NCBI GenBank assembly: GCA_030696305.1
Contig: JAUYSP010000025.1
Span: 1-64,000, forward strand
DNA from: Legionellaceae bacterium
GTDB taxonomy: Bacteria > Pseudomonadota > Gammaproteobacteria > Legionellales > Legionellaceae
Direction of reading: 5' to 3'
Length of the DNA: 64,000 nt
In this document: one piece after another, positions 7,933-16,171 of the stretch
How the letters are laid out: every line of letters starts with the position of its first letter
How positions within the stretch are numbered: position 1 is the first letter of the stretch
Program-made: the position numbers and the translations under genes
Notes under the pieces: generated by a model
What the model was told of the DNA's origin: nothing
Database searches by the model: none
Seen by the model: only the letters and a program-made list of their open reading frames with translations

Positions 7933-8682
7933 TTACATTGGAAGCCAAATATATGAGCATGCCATCGCGAGCATGGATGCATAATTGCGCTTTAACTTAT
8001 CGTATCTGGTGGCGATGGCTCGAAAATGCTTAAGTCGTGCAAATACGTTTTCAACCAGATGCCGATATTTGTATAGCCCCCAATCAATATCGGCATTTCC
8101 TGTTTTGGAATTTTTCTTTCGGGGGATAACTGGCGTAGATAATTTTTGTTTAATTTGTTCACGAATTTCCTCACTATCATAACCTTTATCTGCAATGATG
8201 AAATTTGCGTCAGGGAGTATTTGAATGAGATTAGGGGCTTCTTTAGCATCGTGCACTTCACCGCCCGTCAACAAAAACTCAATTGGCAAACCGAACGAGT
8301 CAACGGCCATATGGATTTTTGTTGTGTTGCCACCAACCGATTTTCCAATAGCCTGATTTTCTGTTCCAACAGCACCAGAGCTATGTTGATGTGCTCGAAT
8401 AATACTGCCATCTATAAACGCCCATTCAAGATCAGGATCTTGTACAAGGTCTTTAAAAATCTTCATCAACTTGCTCTTTGCAGACCAGCGGTTGAATTGT
8501 TGATAGATTGAATTCCAGAATCCAAATTCTACTGGTAGGTCTCGCCAAGGGCAGCCGACACGCATACGATATAAAATAGCCTCAACCATCATACGAAGAT
8601 TGGGCTTGTCATAAATCCCATGTTGTAGCATGATCCCATGTAGCTTTGACGACAGATCGTCACTGAGCATTAGTCTAGCCAT
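7933..8682 (-). mobile_element. IS5-family (IS427-like) transposase, intact
   Basis: This 249-residue DDE transposase has an N-terminal DUF4096-type domain (LYRMRVGCPWRDLPVEFGFW, about residues 37-56). The catalytic blocks are FIDGSIIRAHQ (first Asp), IADKGYDSEEIR (second Asp) and the YREK-like YKYRHLVENVFARLKHFRAI (Glu). Many IS427-group members are split by a programmed frameshift, but this copy is one uninterrupted frame. I could not identify convincing terminal inverted repeats or a target duplication, so I give only the gene extent. It sits inside the tRNA-Arg island. Confidence 0.9.
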
Positions 8683-8788
8683 TGCAAACTCGGTTAATAT
8701 TGGTGTTAGACCCGTTATATTACGATTTTGCGTTTATTAATCAAGGAATTACAGAAGCCAATCAAGTTCACTTTTAATTGGACCATCT

Positions 8789-8838
8789 TCTGGATGCCGC
8801 GGACAAGCCGGCGCGGTGGGGGCAATTGTCAACACGCC
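8789..8838. repeat. Partial copy of the GC-rich palindromic element
   Basis: CTGGATGCCGCGGACAAGCC followed by GGGGGCAATTGTCAACACGCC matches the right half of the element family: the core is CTGGATCCCGCGGACAAGCC and the terminus is AATTGTCAACAG. It overlaps the last codons of exoD, so the exoD stop codon lies in repeat-derived sequence. Confidence 0.55.
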
Positions 8839-9440
8839 TTAATAAATAAATGTTTAATTATTGCCACAATAAATACATAAATAAAGCTGATATAAAGAAT
8901 GGCACCAATATAACCTACCACTAGAAACAACCCATCTTTTTCAATTAACCCCAAGCTAAAAATAATAAGCAGTCCTGCAAAGATAAAATTGCTGAATGGG
9001 ATAGGCAACATCAACAGGATGGCTAAACAAAAAATAATTGACCCATTGATTATTTCCATAAAACGACACGTCATGAATGACCAACGAGGTTTTAAAAAAC
9101 ATTCGATTTTAATCAACAAAGGTACAGTGGCATGAATTACTCGGGAAATGGTGTTTTGATGAATAGTACGTTCTGAAATTATTTTGGGCAACCATAATGT
9201 CTTTCTAGCAAAGATCATTTGACATGCAAATAATATTATCGGCACGCTAAAAACAACTGAAATGCCAGGAATAGCAGAAAAAGGTAAGGCGCTTGGCAAA
9301 GCAAAAAAAAGAAGCACGATTCCGAACGCTCGATCTCCCAGGACTTGTAAAATACGCTGATACGTTAATTCTCCTTTTAATTCTTCATGATTTGCTATCT
9401 CCAAAAGAGTATCAGAAGAGCGCTTAACAGTTTTTTTCAT
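8829..9440 (-). CDS. exoD: ExoD-family membrane protein
   Basis: ExoD family proteins are integral membrane proteins first linked to exopolysaccharide synthesis and alkaline tolerance in rhizobia; the biochemical activity is not settled. This 203-residue copy has the family start (SDTLLEIA....GELTYQRILQVLGDRAFG), the signature FFALPSALPFSAIPGISVVF near residues 46-65 and several hydrophobic helices up to the C-terminus. The length is normal. The last residues run into a palindromic repeat. It lies inside the tRNA-Arg island with no operon partner on its strand. Confidence 0.85.
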   Translation of the reverse strand: MKKTVKRSSDTLLEIANHEELKGELTYQRILQVLGDRAFGIVLLFFALPSALPFSAIPGISVVFSVPIILFACQMIFARKTLWLPKIISERTIHQNTISRVIHATVPLLIKIECFLKPRWSFMTCRFMEIINGSIIFCLAILLMLPIPFSNFIFAGLLIIFSLGLIEKDGLFLVVGYIGAILYISFIYVFIVAIIKHLFIKAC

Positions 9441-9506
9441 AAATGACTCATGGTTATAAGTGACTAATCAAGCAATATTTTAGGGTAAATTCTTACTTGT
9501 ATTCCA

Positions 9507-9593
9507 GTGAAAGAAATTGCTGAGCAATTAAGTATTTCAAAAACGACGTTATATTTATATTTAAGGTATCGTAATGTTCGAATTGGTTCCTAG
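9507..9593 (+). pseudogene. Recombinase C-terminal HTH remnant
   Basis: A 28-codon stretch reads VKEIAEQLSISKTTLYLYLR and ends YRNVRIGS-stop. This is a helix-turn-helix of the kind that closes serine recombinases/resolvases (typically IxEIAxxLxISKTTLYxYL near the C-terminus). No catalytic domain precedes it. I read it as the tail of a lost resolvase or invertase, that is, decayed mobility machinery in the island. A chance or different HTH protein tail cannot be excluded. Confidence 0.5.
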
Positions 9594-9715
9594 ATCAAAT
9601 AATAAATTGGGTAGAAATGCCTTCATTTAACCCAAACCTGATAATGAATTACAAGCCGGAGAATAAGACACTTTAATTATGTTATAATGGTTAAAATTTC
9701 AACAGGAATTATGTT

Positions 9716-10384
9716 ATGCGTGTTTTAATTGTTGAAGATAATATCACAACAGCCAACTATCTATCTCAAGGATTAAAAGAAAACTACTTTATACCTGATG
9801 TTGCACTTGATGGTCAGGAGGGTTTGTTTTTAGTAAGTAATCATAATTATGACGTGATTATTCTTGATATCATGCTTCCCTATATTGATGGTTGGACATT
9901 AATCAAAAAAATTAGAGAAATGAACATCAAAACACACATATTATGCCTCACGGCAAAAGATGCTATTGATGATCGTGTTAAAGGCTTGGAGTTAGGAGCG
10001 GATGATTATTTAATCAAACCATTCGCATTTACCGAACTATTGGCTCGAATTCGTACACTTTTACGTAGAAGTCAACCTCATTCCATTGAAATATTGGAGG
10101 TTTGTGATTTAAAAATTGATACGCAAAAACATAAAGTCATGCTCAAGGATAAACAAATAATGCTTTCTGCAAAAGAGTTTATGCTTCTTTTATTATTTGC
10201 AAAAAGAATGGGTGAAGTTTTATCCAGGACATTTATTGCAGAGCAAGTATGGGATATTAACTTCGATAGTGATACCAATGCGATAGATGTTGCTATTAAA
10301 CGGTTACGCGACAAAATAGAGTGTTCTGATAAAAAATTAATTCATGCTGTTCGTGGGGTTGGGTATGTATTGGAAGAGCGTTAA
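9716..10384 (+). CDS. OmpR/PhoB-type response regulator
   Basis: This 222-residue regulator has a receiver domain with the acidic pocket (VEDN), phosphoacceptor Asp51 in VIILDIMLP, Thr79 in LCLTAKD and Lys101 in DDYLIKPFAF. A winged-helix effector domain follows (about 125-222), ending VRGVGYVLEER. The best overall fit is the heavy-metal/CusR-IrlR-like branch, but the signal cannot be read from sequence. A TATAAT box at 9683-9688 and AGGA near 9703 precede the ATG. Its 3' end overlaps the kinase gene start by 20 nt or more, so the pair is coupled. Confidence 0.93.
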   Translation: MRVLIVEDNITTANYLSQGLKENYFIPDVALDGQEGLFLVSNHNYDVIILDIMLPYIDGWTLIKKIREMNIKTHILCLTAKDAIDDRVKGLELGADDYLIKPFAFTELLARIRTLLRRSQPHSIEILEVCDLKIDTQKHKVMLKDKQIMLSAKEFMLLLLFAKRMGEVLSRTFIAEQVWDINFDSDTNAIDVAIKRLRDKIECSDKKLIHAVRGVGYVLEER

Positions 10385-11456
10385 ATCATTGCGATTAAAA
10401 TCATTATCATTGGTGACTAAATTAATGTTGCTTTATAGTCTATCGACGATAGGATTATTGGGAAGCATCTGTGTATTTTTGTATCCAACATTCATTAAAA
10501 TGATGGAACAAATCAATGGAAATCCAGCATCAAATCTAACGATAGAGTGCTATGAAAGGATTATTATTACCTTATTATTAGCGTCGCTGGCGGCTATTGT
10601 ATTCGGGCATATTATTTCAAAGAATGGATTAAATAGGTTACGAGAACTTGAAAATAAAATGGACAAAATTACGGCCCAGTCTTTAGATGATCGTATTCAA
10701 CTCAACGAATGGCCAAAAGAATTAAGAAATCTTGCGGATAGGTTTAATGGGATGCTTGATCGTATTCAATCATCATTTATTCAGTTATCACAGTTCTCAT
10801 CTGATATTGCGCATGAATTAAGAACCCCAATTAATAATCTAAGAGGAATGACAGAGATAGCGCTTATAAAAGAAAAATCGCCTCATGAATACAGGAACAT
10901 ACTAGAGTCATGTATGAGTGAGTATCATCATTTGTCAAAATTAATTGAAAATTTACTCTTTATCGCTCGCTCAGATCATGGGGAAATTAGATTAAAAAAA
11001 GTACCCATTGATACTCAAGAAGAAATAGCCCAGATCTGTGATTACTATCAAGCCGTTGCTGATGAAAAACAAATACTGCTCGCATGCGTTGGATATGCAA
11101 AAATTGAGGTAGAGCCTGTACTGTTTAAACGTGCTATCAGTAACTTACTTTCAAATGCTCTGAGGCATACCTCGTCGCACGGCAAAATAATTATTAATAT
11201 CCAATCTATGCAACAATTTGTGCAAATCGCAATACATGATACTGGGATAGGTATATCACCTGAGCACTTATTAAATATATTCGATAGATTTTATCGGGTT
11301 GATCCATCCAGATCTGTACATTCTGGAGGCGTAGGATTAGGTTTGGCAATAGTGAAATCCATTATTGATTTACATAGTGGAGCAATAAAAATAGAAAGCA
11401 ATATGAATATTGGAACATCTGTTTATATGCAATTTCCCGCTTCACTTGATAGTTAA
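10365..11456 (+). CDS. Sensor histidine kinase (CusS/IrlS-like)
   Basis: This inner-membrane kinase is the partner of the preceding response regulator. The ATG at 10365 gives 363 residues; an in-frame ATG at 10344 adds 7. There are two membrane helices (about residues 17-39 and 65-85), separated by a short loop of roughly 25 residues, then HAMP and the dimerisation H-box SSDIAHELRTPINNLRG, with His at about residue 150. The ATP domain shows N-box NLLSNALRHT, DTGIGIS, FDRFYRVDPSR and GGVGLGLAIVKS. The short periplasmic loop suggests sensing in or near the membrane rather than a large ligand domain. Confidence 0.92.
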   Translation: MYWKSVKSLRLKSLSLVTKLMLLYSLSTIGLLGSICVFLYPTFIKMMEQINGNPASNLTIECYERIIITLLLASLAAIVFGHIISKNGLNRLRELENKMDKITAQSLDDRIQLNEWPKELRNLADRFNGMLDRIQSSFIQLSQFSSDIAHELRTPINNLRGMTEIALIKEKSPHEYRNILESCMSEYHHLSKLIENLLFIARSDHGEIRLKKVPIDTQEEIAQICDYYQAVADEKQILLACVGYAKIEVEPVLFKRAISNLLSNALRHTSSHGKIIINIQSMQQFVQIAIHDTGIGISPEHLLNIFDRFYRVDPSRSVHSGGVGLGLAIVKSIIDLHSGAIKIESNMNIGTSVYMQFPASLDS

Positions 11457-11552
11457 TCATATTTCAATGATTACAGCTTTGTAATCATTATGTCATCATT
11501 GTGTTAATAGCAATTATATAAAATTATCCAGAGTTAATTAAATAATTTGGGT

Positions 11553-12404
11553 ATGAATATGTTAAAAATATTGAGATCTATTAAAAAAGTAACAGTAGGA
11601 TTAGTTGTACAAGTACTGTTTTTATCTGCAGTGACTTATGCTCACAATACGGATATTAAAACCAAAGTTCCTGGTGTTCTAAATGTAATCTCTTATAGTG
11701 AATTCACACCAATTAGTTATGGTGTTGATGGCGAAGGCTATGAAGGAGATTTATTGAGGGCAGTGGCTAAATTATGGAATATGAAAATTAAATTTCATCC
11801 CGAATCGACTTATGAAGGCTTATGGCGTTTGCCATCCAAATCATACACAATTGCTGATCTTTCTACGGGTGGGATGACCCCTTCAAATTATCGGATTAAA
11901 CAAGGAGCATTATTTTCAATTGGAACAACCTCTTTTGATCAATCATTATTGGTACGAAAAAAAGATTACAAATCAGGACTCATCGTTTCATATCAATCAT
12001 TTAAAAAAAACAACTTCAAGATCGGTGTTGTCCCAGGGACTACAGGAGAGCTGTATGCTCATCTAAGAGCTAAAGAAAATAACTTGTCCAGTAATGTATT
12101 TGTACAATACGCAAGCGAATCAGAATTACTTCCAGCACTGCTTAATGGTAAGATAGATGCTATTGCACGTGGTGAAATCGGTAATAAATATCAGGCATCA
12201 AAAAATAAGAAACTGATAGCTATTGCTAAAAAAAGTTTTGGAGAAAATTTTGCATTTGCTATTGATAGCTCTAATAAAATATTAGCAAACAACTTAAATC
12301 AAGCTATTAGACAAATCACAAATAATGGTAAAATCACCTACTTACAGTGGGATAGAAAGCATACTATTTTTTTAGATCGCGTGAACCAGTTAAAACAAGC
12401 TTGA
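11553..12404 (+). CDS. Periplasmic amino-acid-type solute-binding protein
   Basis: This protein of about 283 residues has a signal peptide (LRSIKKVTVGLVVQVLFLSAVTYA, cleavage near residue 30) and the bacterial extracellular solute-binding family 3 fold. Examples are GVLNVISYSEFTPISYGVDG, GYEGDLLRAVAKLW, VGVVPGTTGE-like FKIGVVPGTTGELYAH and LLPALLNGKIDAIARGEIGN. No ABC permease or ATPase is nearby. Its position directly after the two-component system, about 100 nt downstream, suggests it may feed a signal to the kinase or be its target. The ATG at 11553 or 11559 is a better start than the TTG at 11547. Confidence 0.8.
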   Translation: MNMLKILRSIKKVTVGLVVQVLFLSAVTYAHNTDIKTKVPGVLNVISYSEFTPISYGVDGEGYEGDLLRAVAKLWNMKIKFHPESTYEGLWRLPSKSYTIADLSTGGMTPSNYRIKQGALFSIGTTSFDQSLLVRKKDYKSGLIVSYQSFKKNNFKIGVVPGTTGELYAHLRAKENNLSSNVFVQYASESELLPALLNGKIDAIARGEIGNKYQASKNKKLIAIAKKSFGENFAFAIDSSNKILANNLNQAIRQITNNGKITYLQWDRKHTIFLDRVNQLKQA

Positions 12405-12440
12405 TCTATAGGCCAACTTAAAGTTCCTGTTGTATTGATT

Positions 12441-12491
12441 AAATGGTGCGCCCGGAAGGATTCGAACCTCCGACCCTTTGGTTCGTAGCCA
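12441..12491 (-). repeat. Proximal att-like repeat within tRNA-Arg
   Basis: This is the second copy of the 51-nt direct repeat, here forming the 3' half of the intact tRNA-Arg gene. Identity starts with three bases beyond the CCA and ends in the anticodon stem. The copy at 6278-6328 is the distal partner. Confidence 0.75.
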
Positions 12492-12520
12492 AATACTCTA
12501 TCCAACTGAGCTACGGGCGC
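12444..12520 (-). tRNA. tRNA-Arg (anticodon ACG)
   Basis: On the minus strand the 77-nt sequence folds with acceptor GCGCCCG/CGGGCGC, D-arm TAGCTCAGTTGGATAGAG, anticodon stem TTTGG/CCAAA with loop CTACGAA (anticodon ACG) and T-arm GGTTCGAATCC; CCA is encoded. The decoded family is CGN arginine. Its 3' half is duplicated at 6278-6328, marking it as an integration site. Confidence 0.95.
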
Positions 12521-12579
12521 ATATTCTGTTTTTTATACCACCTCTGCCACTATCTAAATGATAGTTGTCATTTAAGATG

Positions 12580-12670
12580 TGGCGGAGAGAGAGGGATTCG
12601 AACCCTCGATGGGATTTTGTCCCATACTCCCTTAGCAGGGGAGCGCCTTCGACCACTCGGCCATCTCTCC
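12580..12670 (-). tRNA. tRNA-Ser (anticodon GCT)
   Basis: The 91-nt minus-strand sequence begins GGAGAGATGGCCGAGTGGTC and has anticodon stem CTCCC/GGGAG with loop CTGCTAA (anticodon GCT). A long variable arm (TATGGGACAAAATCCCATC) is typical of serine tRNAs. The acceptor GGAGAGA pairs with TCTCTCC, and CCA is encoded. It lies 59 nt upstream of tRNA-Arg on the same strand, so the two are probably one transcript. Confidence 0.95.
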
Positions 12671-12836
12671 ATCTATAGGGTCGGGAGTATATCAGGTATT
12701 ATAATCTCGTCAACTTTTTAATTTCACTTTTTGTTGATTACTGGTATCTTTGATCTTTGTAGCGTATGCTGAATCGCATAATTTAAAGATGGATTATCCT
12801 GATTTTTTCGGGATTTGCTTTGCATCAGGAGGAGCA

Positions 12837-14153
12837 ATGAAACATAAGTCGAATTTGAATGGAAAAGCAGTTTATGTGGTTGATGGGTGTCGGACTCCTT
12901 TTTTGAAAGCAAAAGGAATTGGGCCATTCAGCGCTTCAGACTTAGCTGTTGCGGCGGGAAGTGCTTTGTTAAATCGACAACCTTTTTCTCCCCGCGATTT
13001 AGATGAAATAATTATCGGCTGTGCCATGCCAAGCCCAGATGAGATTAATATAGCGCGTATTATTTCGTTACGTTTGGGCTGTGGTTCGCATGTGCCTGCG
13101 TACACTGTGATGCGTAATTGTGCTTCTGGTATGCAATCCATCGATAGCGCTGCTTTACAAATTGCAGGCGGACGAAGTCATTTGGTTCTTGCCGGTGGCA
13201 CTGAAGCTATGAGTAGGGCGCCTATATTATTAAATGATAAAATGGCTGGATGGTTAGGACGTTGGTTTTCCGCTAAGTCACCACAGCAACGCGTTGGTCT
13301 CCTGACTAAACTCCGACCTTCATTTTTTTCTCCAGTTATTGCTCTTTTAAAAGGATTAACAGATCCAATCGTTGGTCTCAACATGGGGCAAACGGCAGAA
13401 AAAATCGCTTACCAATTTAACATTACGCGAGAGCAAATGGATGCGTTTGCCAATGAAAGCCATCACCGTTTAGCGGCAGCTTATGCTGATGGTCATATGG
13501 GCGAAGTTGTACCTATTATCGATTCTAAAGGAAAGGTTTATTTTAAAGATGATGGTTTTCGTCCTGATTCCTCGGTGGAAGGATTAGCAAAACTGAATCC
13601 TTATTTTGATAAAAAATATGGCATGGTGACTCCTGGAAATAGCTCGCAAGTTACAGACGGTGCTTGTTTATTGTTACTTGCGAGTGAAGAAGCAGTAAAA
13701 CAATATAACTTACCTGTGCTAGGCCAAATTATTGATTCGCAATGGGGAGCATTAGATCCTTCGCTCATGGGGCTTGGACCTGTCTATGCCGCAACGCCGA
13801 TTATGCAACGACAGCATTTGAAATCGCAAGATATCGATTGTTGGGAAATTAATGAAGCGTTCGCAGCACAAGTGCTGGGTTGCTTGGCAGCCTGGGATAG
13901 CCCTGAGTTTTGTCAAAATGAATTAGGATTAAAACAAGCGATGGGCGCTCCATCGCTTTCTACTTTAAATATAGATGGCGGTGCTATCGCGGCAGGACAT
14001 CCTATAGGTGCTAGTGGAGCACGCATTGTTTTACATTTATTGAATGAATTACAACAACGGAATGGAACCCGTGGCATGGCGGCCATTTGTATTGGTGGCG
14101 GTCAGGGCGGTGCGATGTATGTTGAACGATTTAAAGAGGTGACAGCAAAATGA
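12837..14153 (+). CDS. fadI: Acetyl-CoA acyltransferase (3-ketoacyl-CoA thiolase), FadI-like
   Basis: This is the thiolase of fatty-acid beta-oxidation, which cleaves 3-ketoacyl-CoA with CoA. The ATG at 12837 follows a strong AGGAGG (12828-12833) and gives 438 residues, close to E. coli FadI (436). The nucleophilic Cys is in MRNCASGMQSIDSAALQI, the active-site His in GGAIAAGHPIGASGARI, and the second Cys in CIGGGQGGAM. It overlaps fadJ by 4 nt (ATGA), giving a coupled alpha/beta oxidation complex. An upstream in-frame start at 12750 lacks a ribosome site. Confidence 0.93.
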   Translation: MKHKSNLNGKAVYVVDGCRTPFLKAKGIGPFSASDLAVAAGSALLNRQPFSPRDLDEIIIGCAMPSPDEINIARIISLRLGCGSHVPAYTVMRNCASGMQSIDSAALQIAGGRSHLVLAGGTEAMSRAPILLNDKMAGWLGRWFSAKSPQQRVGLLTKLRPSFFSPVIALLKGLTDPIVGLNMGQTAEKIAYQFNITREQMDAFANESHHRLAAAYADGHMGEVVPIIDSKGKVYFKDDGFRPDSSVEGLAKLNPYFDKKYGMVTPGNSSQVTDGACLLLLASEEAVKQYNLPVLGQIIDSQWGALDPSLMGLGPVYAATPIMQRQHLKSQDIDCWEINEAFAAQVLGCLAAWDSPEFCQNELGLKQAMGAPSLSTLNIDGGAIAAGHPIGASGARIVLHLLNELQQRNGTRGMAAICIGGGQGGAMYVERFKEVTAK

Positions 14154-16171
14154 GTCATTATAAACATTGGGAAGTAGCTACTGATGCTGAACATATTGTT
14201 TGGCTGGGTATGGATCGAAAAAATGCAGCCGCTAATACAATTAGTAATGATGTATTAGACGAGCTTAATGGTATTTTGCAAGATATTTCTCAGACACCAA
14301 ATGCTAAAGGCTTAGTTATTTATTCATTGAAAGATAAAGGCTTTATAGCAGGCGCTGATATTCATGAGTTTGCACATTTTAATAGCTCAGCGCAAGTTGT
14401 TGATTTTTTGAGAAAAGGGCAAACAGTATTTACTCGTTTAGAATCACTTTCAATTCCCACGGTTGCGATGATCAATGGATTTTGTATGGGTGGCGGGTTA
14501 GAGTTAGCTTTAGCTTGTGATTATCGTATTGCGAGTGATGACAAAGACACGCGCTTAGGGCTCCCTGAGGTGCTATTGGGTATTCATCCTGGCTGGGGTG
14601 GCACCGTTCGCTTGCCGAAATTAATCGGTGGTTTTGATGCCTTATCGCAAGTGATTTTAACTGGGAGCGCGATTCATGCAAATAAAGCGAAACAGTTAGG
14701 CATAGTTGATGATGCAGTACCACTGCGACAATTGAAACGCGCGGCAATTTATTATATTCAGCATGTGCCTGCTAAACATAAACCAACATTTATTCAATCA
14801 GTTAGTAATTATACGTGGGTTCGAAGTTTAGTTGCGAAATTATTGCGTCAACAGGTAGGAAAAAAAATTAGCTCAAATCATTATCCCGCTCCTTTCGCAG
14901 CAATTGATCTATGGGAAAAAGAGGGGGGATTTGATGATCGTGCTTATTTAAAAGAAGCTGACTCTGTGGAGCAATTAATTACTCACGGCGATACCGCTCA
15001 TAATTTAATTCGTGTCTTTATGCTACGTGAGCGTATGAAAGGATTTGCGAAAGGAGACAGCTCACCAGTCAAGCATGTGCATGTGATTGGCGCAGGTATT
15101 ATGGGTGGTGACATTGCTGCCTGGTGCGCATTAAAAGGCCTACGAGTTACATTACAAGATAAATCTTATGAGCAAATTGCTCCTGCAATAGCTCGTGCAC
15201 ATGTCTTGTATACAAAACAATTACGTAAACCACGCTTAATTCAAGCTGCTATGGATAATCTAACGCCTGATCCAGCAGGGAATGGCATGGCTCGTGCTGA
15301 TGTGATTATTGAGGCTGTATTTGAAAATTTAGAAGTGAAACAAGCAATAATGAAACAAGTTGAAACACTTGCTAAAGCAAATGCTATTATTGCTACAAAT
15401 ACCTCCAGTATCCCGTTAAACGAGATCAGTCAGGTGATGAAGGAACCTCAACGCTTAGTTGGAATTCATTTTTTCAATCCTGTAGCCAAAATGGAACTGG
15501 TTGAAATAGTCACTGCTGAAAACACGTCAAATGATGTGACTCAAGCTGCATGCGCCTTTGTGGGTCAAATTGGACGGTTACCATTACCAGTTAAATCTAG
15601 CCCTGGATTTTTGATTAACCGCGTATTGATGCCTTATTTAACCGAAGCAATGCTACTACTTGAAGAGGGGTATTCACCTGAAGTGATCGATGATGCTGCT
15701 AAATCATTTGGAATGATGATGGGGCCAGTCGAATTAGCTGACACTGTAGGTTTGGATGTTTGCCTTGCTGTAGCAGAAAATTTAACCTCGCATTTGGGCG
15801 GGAAAGTCCCTAATCAACTACGTAGTATGGTTGAGGAGGGTAAATTAGGTCGTAAATCACAACAAGGATTTTATCGTTATACGCATGGTAAAGCCGTTAA
15901 ACATAAGGTATCAGCTACGAGTAAGCATTCTGAACTAGCTGATCGACTGATTAAACGTCTTATCGACGAAGCAAATGCGTGTTTACGAGACGGTGTTGTT
16001 GAAGATGCTGACTTGTTGGATGGCGGCATGATCTTTGCTACCGGATTTGCACCGTTTCGCGGTGGTCCGTTGCATTATGCAAAATCCATAGGCAAGCCCA
16101 AGCGTAAGCAAGCTGCCAAACAAGTCGGTGGGGTAATGCCAACCGAGCAACACGCAAGCTATAACGATTAG
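14150..16171 (+). CDS. fadJ: Bifunctional enoyl-CoA hydratase / 3-hydroxyacyl-CoA dehydrogenase
   Basis: This is the alpha subunit of the beta-oxidation complex, pairing with FadI. The N-terminal crotonase domain (about 1-200) has IAGADIHEF and NGFCMGGGLELALACDYRIA, with Glu in LGLPEVLLGIHPGWGGT. The NAD-binding dehydrogenase domain has HVIGAGIMGGDIAAWCA (about 305-321) and GIHFFNPVAKMELVEIV; helical 3HCDH_C modules follow. At 673 residues it is shorter than E. coli FadJ (714). After RGGPLHYAKS, the last 27 or so residues are basic and unlike the family, and they lie antisense to the PAP2 gene. The overlap with that convergent gene is 189 nt. Confidence 0.92.
   Translation: MSHYKHWEVATDAEHIVWLGMDRKNAAANTISNDVLDELNGILQDISQTPNAKGLVIYSLKDKGFIAGADIHEFAHFNSSAQVVDFLRKGQTVFTRLESLSIPTVAMINGFCMGGGLELALACDYRIASDDKDTRLGLPEVLLGIHPGWGGTVRLPKLIGGFDALSQVILTGSAIHANKAKQLGIVDDAVPLRQLKRAAIYYIQHVPAKHKPTFIQSVSNYTWVRSLVAKLLRQQVGKKISSNHYPAPFAAIDLWEKEGGFDDRAYLKEADSVEQLITHGDTAHNLIRVFMLRERMKGFAKGDSSPVKHVHVIGAGIMGGDIAAWCALKGLRVTLQDKSYEQIAPAIARAHVLYTKQLRKPRLIQAAMDNLTPDPAGNGMARADVIIEAVFENLEVKQAIMKQVETLAKANAIIATNTSSIPLNEISQVMKEPQRLVGIHFFNPVAKMELVEIVTAENTSNDVTQAACAFVGQIGRLPLPVKSSPGFLINRVLMPYLTEAMLLLEEGYSPEVIDDAAKSFGMMMGPVELADTVGLDVCLAVAENLTSHLGGKVPNQLRSMVEEGKLGRKSQQGFYRYTHGKAVKHKVSATSKHSELADRLIKRLIDEANACLRDGVVEDADLLDGGMIFATGFAPFRGGPLHYAKSIGKPKRKQAAKQVGGVMPTEQHASYND

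Larger units (their letters stand above)
6278..12520. mobile_element. Genomic island inserted at tRNA-Arg(ACG)
   Basis: The segment is bounded by 51-nt exact direct repeats of the tRNA-Arg 3' half. The intact tRNA lies at the right end. Inside are an outer-membrane protein, a broken GIY-YIG gene, an IS5-type transposase, ExoD, a fragment with a recombinase-like HTH, a two-component system and a periplasmic binding protein. No integrase gene is left, so the island is probably fixed. Boundaries come from the repeats; that all the cargo arrived in one event is inference. Confidence 0.65.

Noticed and set aside
7985-8511. Additional frames over the IS5-type transposase on both strands
   Set aside because: They are shadows of the intact transposase frame, which carries all catalytic blocks.
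8682-8720. Possible terminal inverted repeat of the IS5-type element (GGTGTTAGACCCG)
   Set aside because: No matching inverted copy was found on the other side, so boundaries could not be set.
12443-12721. 92-codon frame over the two tRNAs
   Set aside because: The sequence is fully explained by tRNA-Arg and tRNA-Ser.
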